A stretch of 64,000 nt of DNA from Streptomyces sp. NBC_01255. GTDB lineage: Bacteria > Actinomycetota > Actinomycetes > Streptomycetales > Streptomycetaceae. The stretch covers positions 744,001 to 808,000 of the forward strand of contig NZ_CP108474.1 in the NCBI RefSeq assembly GCF_036226445.1, in the 5' to 3' direction. Shown piece after piece: positions 60,161 to 64,000 of this stretch. The first letter of the stretch is position 1; each line of letters opens with the position of its first letter. Both the position numbers and the translations under genes were made by a program. The notes beneath the pieces are model-generated. The model saw only the letters and a program-made list of their open reading frames with translations. It made no database searches and had not been told where the DNA came from.

Positions 60161-61114
60161 ATGACGCAGACGGACGAGCGGTACGACGTGATGGTGGTCG
60201 GCGGTGGCGCGGCCGGACTGAGCGCCGCGCTGATCCTCGGCAGGTCGCGGCGGCGCACCCTGGTGGTCGACGCGGGCGAGCCCCGCAACGCGCCCGCGGC
60301 CCACATGCACGGGGTGCTGTCCCGGGACGGGATGAGCCCCGCCGCGTACCTGGAGGCGGGGCGGCGCGAGATCGCGGAGTACGGGGTCGAGTGGCGGGCC
60401 GGGAAGGTGACGGGAGCGACGCCTGACGGCCGGGACGGGTTCACCGTCGCCCTCGCGGACGGTACGGCCGTGGGCGCGCGGCGGCTCGTCGTCACGACCG
60501 GTCTCGTCGACGAGCTCCCGGGCATCGACGGCGTGGCCGAACGCTGGGGGCGGGACGTGCTGCACTGCCCGTACTGCCACGGCTGGGAGGTCCGCGACCG
60601 GGCCTTCGGCGTGATCGCGCACCCGGGGATGCCGGCGCACCAGGCGCTGATGCTCTCGAACTGGTCGAAGGACGTGACGCTCTTCCTGCACACGGCCGAC
60701 GAGCTCTCCGCGCACGACGCGGCGCTGCTCGACGCGGCCGGGGTCACGGTCGTGGCGGGCGAGGTGGTGGGGCTCGTCGTCGAGGACGACCGGCTGACGG
60801 GGGTCCGGCTCGCCGACGACCGGGTGGTGGCCCGCGAGGTGGTCTTCGTCGGGGCCGACCGCCTCGTACCCGGGGACAGCGTCCTGCGGCAGCTCGGGGC
60901 GGCGCTGCGCGAGACACCGTTCGGGGAGTTCGTGGCGGTGGACGAGACGGGCCGCACGAGCGTGCCCGGCGTCTGGGCCGCCGGGAACGTGACGGGCCCG
61001 CAGGAGCAGGTCGTCAACGCGGTGGGGCTGGGCTACCGGGCCGGTGTGGCCGTCAACAACGAGCTGCTGCTCGGCGACCTGGAGGACGCGGTGGCCGGTC
61101 GGCCGCGTGGATGA
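60161..61114 (+). CDS. Thioredoxin reductase-like NAD(P)/FAD oxidoreductase
   Basis: The 317-residue flavoprotein has FAD motif GGGAAG (14-19), a redox-active CPYC pair (Cys136, Cys139) followed by HGWEVRD, and the C-terminal FAD segment VPGVWAAGNV. The NADP-binding half is weakly conserved (FGVIAHPGMPAHQALML lacks a clear GXGXXG), as in thioredoxin-reductase-like proteins that accept other electron sources. GAGGAG lies 7 nt before the ATG at 60161, preferred over the ATG at 60134. Divergent from the XRE-cupin gene. Confidence 0.85.
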   Translation: MTQTDERYDVMVVGGGAAGLSAALILGRSRRRTLVVDAGEPRNAPAAHMHGVLSRDGMSPAAYLEAGRREIAEYGVEWRAGKVTGATPDGRDGFTVALADGTAVGARRLVVTTGLVDELPGIDGVAERWGRDVLHCPYCHGWEVRDRAFGVIAHPGMPAHQALMLSNWSKDVTLFLHTADELSAHDAALLDAAGVTVVAGEVVGLVVEDDRLTGVRLADDRVVAREVVFVGADRLVPGDSVLRQLGAALRETPFGEFVAVDETGRTSVPGVWAAGNVTGPQEQVVNAVGLGYRAGVAVNNELLLGDLEDAVAGRPRG

Positions 61115-61252
61115 ACCGGTGGTGCTGCGGCTGCGCCGCCGCGACGCAGGGGTGAGGATCGGTCATGGTGGCCGGAAGCCGGCGGGACCGGCGGCACGGT
61201 TCCGGCAGCACGACTCCGGCAGTCACGGACGACGGAAGGACAGGACACCTCC

Positions 61253-62026
61253 ATGCTCGGTACGCAGTTCACCACGGGTTCCCCCAGTTGGATCGATCTC
61301 GGCAGCCCCGACACCGAGGCGGCCGCGGCGTTCTACGGCGCCGTCCTCGGCTGGGAGTTCCGCTCGGCGGGCCCGGACGCCGGCGGCTACGGCTTCTTCC
61401 AGCAGGACGGCCGCACGGTCGCCGCGCTCGGCCCGCTCACCGAGGAGGGCGCGAGCAGCGCCTGGACGGTGTACTTCCAGACCCCGGACGCGGACGCCAC
61501 GCAGAAGACCACCGAGTCGGCGGGCGGCACCGTGCGCCTCCCCGCCTTCGACGTCATGGACGCCGGCCGCATGGCCGCCCTCACCGACCCGGGCGGCGCG
61601 CAGTTCGCCGTCTGGCAGCCGGGGACCACGAAGGGCCTGGAGCGGACCTCGGCCACCAACACCCTGGTCTGGGCGGAACTCCACGTCGCCGACCCGGAGT
61701 CCGTCCTCGCCTTCTACCGGACACTGTTCGGCTGGCGGTGGGCGGAGATGGAGGCACCGGGCATGACGTACCGGGTGATCTCCACGGCCGACGGGGACCA
61801 GGAGGACGCCTCCTTCGGCGGAGTCGCCGAGCTCCAGGGGGAGACACCGCACTGGATCCCGTACTTCGCGGTCGAGGACGCCGACGCGATGGCCCGCACG
61901 GCCCAGAGCAACGGCGGCTCGGTCCTCATGCCGGCGGCCGACATCCCGGACGTCGGCCGCATCGCCTGGCTCGCCGACCCCTTCGGCGCCCCCTTCGCGG
62001 TACTGAAGCCCGCGCCGATGGGGTGA
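61253..62026 (+). CDS. Two-domain VOC (glyoxalase-fold) protein
   Basis: The 257-residue protein has two VOC modules (about 10-122 and 135-255; WIDLGSPDTEAAAAFYGAVLGW, WAELHVADPESVLAFYRTLFGW). It is the third member of this family in the window and the most acidic. The function is unknown. The ribosome site is weak. 138 bp upstream show no clear promoter. Confidence 0.8.
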   Translation: MLGTQFTTGSPSWIDLGSPDTEAAAAFYGAVLGWEFRSAGPDAGGYGFFQQDGRTVAALGPLTEEGASSAWTVYFQTPDADATQKTTESAGGTVRLPAFDVMDAGRMAALTDPGGAQFAVWQPGTTKGLERTSATNTLVWAELHVADPESVLAFYRTLFGWRWAEMEAPGMTYRVISTADGDQEDASFGGVAELQGETPHWIPYFAVEDADAMARTAQSNGGSVLMPAADIPDVGRIAWLADPFGAPFAVLKPAPMG

Positions 62027-62047
62027 GCGGGCCCCCTCCGGTATCCG

Positions 62048-62800
62048 TCAGCGCGGGAAGAGTTCGAACGTCACCGCCGGGCGGCCGCCGAAGCGGGCGG
62101 CCGCGCGGGTCGTCGTCGCGGTGAGGAAGGAGCGGACGTACTCCTCCGGGTCCTCGTCCGTCAGGGCCTCGATGTAGGCGCGGTGGCAGAGCAGGGAGCG
62201 GATGGCGCGGTCCAGGCCCGGGGTCGCGTCGACCGCGTGGGTCGGGGTGCTGGAGGCCGCGACCGCCACCCAGCGCACGCCGTCCCAGGGCTCCAGGCCC
62301 TGTTCGGTGAGTTCGGGGAAGATCCAGCGGTTTCCGGCGTCGGCCGCCGCGTCGAGCGTGGCGCGGCCCACGGCGAGGTGGTCGGGGGTGTTCCAGGGGG
62401 CGCCGGGGCCGCCGCCCCAGGTGTCGCGGTGGTTGAGGGTGATGACGAGCTCGGGGCGGTGGCGGCGGATCGCGGCCGCGATGTCGCGGCGCAGCCCGAG
62501 CCCGTACTCGACGACGCCGTCGCGGTGGTCGAGGAAGTCGACCGTTTCCACGCCGACGACGGCGGCGCTGTCCCGCTGTTCCCGCTCCCGCAGCGGGGCG
62601 CAGACGTCCGGGGCGAGGGTGTCGATGCCGGCCTCGCCGCGCGTGGCGAGGACGTAGACGACCTCCTTCCCCGCGTCCGTCCAGTCGGCGACGGCGGCGG
62701 CGCAGCCGTACTCCAGATCGTCGGGGTGGGCGACGACCGCGAGGGCCCGCTGCCAGTCGCGGGGCATGTCCAGGAGGTCCGTGGCGTCGTTCTCGATCAT
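62048..62800 (-). CDS. PIG-L family deacetylase
   Basis: The 250-residue protein has the zinc-binding VVAHPDDLEYGC motif, a second metal segment around NHRDTWGG and a late TPDHLAVGR. Family members deacetylate N-acetylglucosaminyl compounds (for example MshB and GlcNAc-PI deacetylase). Its ATG overlaps the stop of the SIS gene by 4 nt, so it acts downstream of that sugar-phosphate protein, suggesting amino-sugar metabolism. Confidence 0.86.
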   Translation of the reverse strand: MIENDATDLLDMPRDWQRALAVVAHPDDLEYGCAAAVADWTDAGKEVVYVLATRGEAGIDTLAPDVCAPLREREQRDSAAVVGVETVDFLDHRDGVVEYGLGLRRDIAAAIRRHRPELVITLNHRDTWGGGPGAPWNTPDHLAVGRATLDAAADAGNRWIFPELTEQGLEPWDGVRWVAVAASSTPTHAVDATPGLDRAIRSLLCHRAYIEALTDEDPEEYVRSFLTATTTRAAARFGGRPAVTFELFPR

Positions 62801-63729
62801 GAGCGCAGGATACGGACCGCGTCCGACGCTGTCGGGCGGAACGCTCCGGCGAGGATCACCGAGCGCGAGACGTGCCGTGGGCGGTCGGGGTTGAGGCCGC
62901 GCCGGTCCGCGAGGGCGACGGCGAGCCGCTGGGCGCGGACGAGCGCGGCGACGGGGTCGATCGCGTCGGCGGCGAACAGGGCGCCGGTGGACTCCACTTC
63001 GTCCCGGAGGCCCGAGGGAGCGGGGCCGAGGCAGCAGACCAGGCTCGTCCGGTCGCTGATGCTGATCGGGCCGTGCCGGTACTCCATCGCCGCGTACGAC
63101 TCCGTCCAGGCGCGGGCCACTTCGCGGAGTTTGAGCGCCGCCTCGTCGGCGAGGCCCACGGTCCAGCCGGTGCCGAGGAACGTGAACTGGCCGCGTCGCT
63201 CCCAGACGGCGGGCAGCCGTTCGTACAGCACGAGTTCCGCGTCCACGATGGCGGGCGTGAGATCCACCCCGAGTCCCGCGCGCAGGAGTTGGAGGGCCGT
63301 CGTGGCGAACCTGGTCTGGACGACGGAGCGTTCGTCGGCGAAGGCGAGGTCGACGGTCTCGTCCGCGAGCTGTCCCGCCGGGCTGTCGGGGACGCCGGTG
63401 AGCACGAGGGTCGGGATGCGGCCGGCCGCGCCGGCGAGGAGGTTCACGACCTCCGTGGTCGTACCGGAGCGGGTGAGGGCGACGATCCGGTCGTAGCCGC
63501 GGCCGAGCGGCGTCGGGTCGGAGGCGGGGAAGGCGTCGGTCTCGCCCGCGCCGAGGGACTCCCGCAGCGCGGCGTAGGCGCGGGCGATGAAGTACGAGGT
63601 GCCGCAGCCGACGACGGCGACGCGCTCGCCCCGGCGCGGCAGCCGGGCGGCGTGGCGGTCGGCGGTCTCGGCGGCGCGGCGCCAGCAGTCGGGCTGGCTG
63701 GCGATCTCCGCGGTGACGTGCGTGCTCAT
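62797..63729 (-). CDS. SIS-domain sugar-phosphate protein (AgaS/GlmS-like)
   Basis: The 310-residue protein has two SIS lobes. Lobe 1 contains VAVVGCGTSYFIARAY and the phosphosugar-binding LTRSGTTTEVV; lobe 2 contains FTFLGTGWTVGLADEAALKLREV and AMEYRHGPISI, as in GlmS-type isomerase domains and AgaS deaminase/isomerases. No glutaminase domain is present. With PIG-L it probably handles amino-sugar phosphates. GAGAGGA precedes the ATG at 63729; a longer frame upstream lacks a ribosome site. Confidence 0.85.
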   Translation of the reverse strand: MSTHVTAEIASQPDCWRRAAETADRHAARLPRRGERVAVVGCGTSYFIARAYAALRESLGAGETDAFPASDPTPLGRGYDRIVALTRSGTTTEVVNLLAGAAGRIPTLVLTGVPDSPAGQLADETVDLAFADERSVVQTRFATTALQLLRAGLGVDLTPAIVDAELVLYERLPAVWERRGQFTFLGTGWTVGLADEAALKLREVARAWTESYAAMEYRHGPISISDRTSLVCCLGPAPSGLRDEVESTGALFAADAIDPVAALVRAQRLAVALADRRGLNPDRPRHVSRSVILAGAFRPTASDAVRILRS

Positions 63730-63817
63730 GGTGCGGTCCTCTCTCGCGGACTCCCCCGTGGGGTCCGGACCGAGTTCTACCGGCCGGGGGCAAGAGCACA
63801 CCATGAGCAATAGGGAC

Positions 63818-64000
63818 TCACTGCTTGGACTTTTGCTCGGCTCCCGCTCCCCTCGTGACTCCGCGTCCGCCCCCGCAGGACGCGCGGACGACGAGCCGGG
63901 GCCGCAGCTGCACCTGGTGGAGCGGGGCGGCGTCGCCCTCCGCGAGGCGCCGGAGCAGGATCTGCGCGGCGAGTCGCCCCAGCTGGTACTTGGGCGGCGA
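63818..64000 (-). CDS. LacI-family regulator, C-terminal end only
   Basis: Only the last 60 codons are in the window; the gene continues beyond the edge. YQLGRLAAQILLRRL, then a spacer and LRPRLVVRAS are the standard closing segment of LacI/GalR effector domains. It lies upstream of the SIS/PIG-L genes on the same strand, so it probably regulates amino-sugar use. The end is an Arg/Gly-rich tail to a TGA. Confidence 0.78.
   Translation of the reverse strand, partial: SPPKYQLGRLAAQILLRRLAEGDAAPLHQVQLRPRLVVRASCGGGRGVTRGAGAEQKSKQ

Overview
The window is chromosomal DNA of a high-GC actinomycete, almost certainly a Streptomyces. Codon third positions are nearly all G or C. GTG and TTG starts are common and most operons use 1-4 nt stop/start overlaps. 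The gene content also fits: a streptogrisin-type protease, a PL9 pectate lyase, a CBM25 alpha-amylase, an S8 protease with P domain, a Nur-type box before a nickel transporter, DUF4232, DUF5997 and an FprB. I see no tRNA, rRNA, CRISPR array, insertion sequence, integrase or phage gene, so this reads as accessory chromosome-arm sequence. No gene-free stretch exceeds 300 bases; the longest is 5517-5791.

Layout. 1-9.5 kb: the end of a GH1 glucosidase, then secreted and degradative genes (S1 protease, LysR regulator, PL9 pectate lyase, LLM oxidoreductase, a 1,233-residue secreted propeller/lectin protein). 9.6-14.3 kb: an ATP-grasp-like enzyme, a DUF4232 lipoprotein, and a TetR regulator divergent from an amidohydrolase. 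14.3-20.8 kb: a LacI regulator divergent from a five-gene family-5 ABC importer, with a three-half-site operator inside the promoter. 20.9-23.4 kb: a tandem alpha/beta hydrolase divergent from a MerR regulator, sharing a 19-bp-spaced promoter. 23.6-30.5 kb: a GntR-led operon of 8Fe ferredoxin, NosL-tailed substrate-binding lipoprotein, permease, ATPase and AprA-like flavoprotein with a HEAT-repeat tail. This is the most intriguing uncharacterised system here.

30.6-40 kb: a VOC protein, an MFS exporter with divergent MarR and paired operators, the alpha-amylase, a DUF1304/TetR pair with twin operators, and an S8 protease with a TTG start. 40-43.5 kb: an AurF-like diiron oxygenase next to FprB (a plausible oxygenase and electron donor), then a Cyt-type delta-endotoxin homologue on the opposite strand. 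43.5-50 kb: an HTH-less LysR-like protein, DUF5997, a universal stress protein, a NUDIX hydrolase, a SUMF1 protein, a second VOC protein, a secreted protein and a small membrane protein. 50.2-56 kb: nikABCDE with a Nur-like box. 56.1-59.4 kb: two adjacent acyl-CoA dehydrogenases and an MDR oxidoreductase. 59.5-64 kb: an XRE-cupin regulator divergent from a TrxR-like oxidoreductase, a third VOC protein, a PIG-L deacetylase/SIS pair, and the 3' end of a LacI regulator.

Most regulators sit beside their likely targets and have readable dyads in the shared intergenic DNA, so much local control can be proposed from sequence. Catabolic functions (pectin, starch, protein, acyl-CoA), metal uptake and several poorly characterised redox modules dominate.
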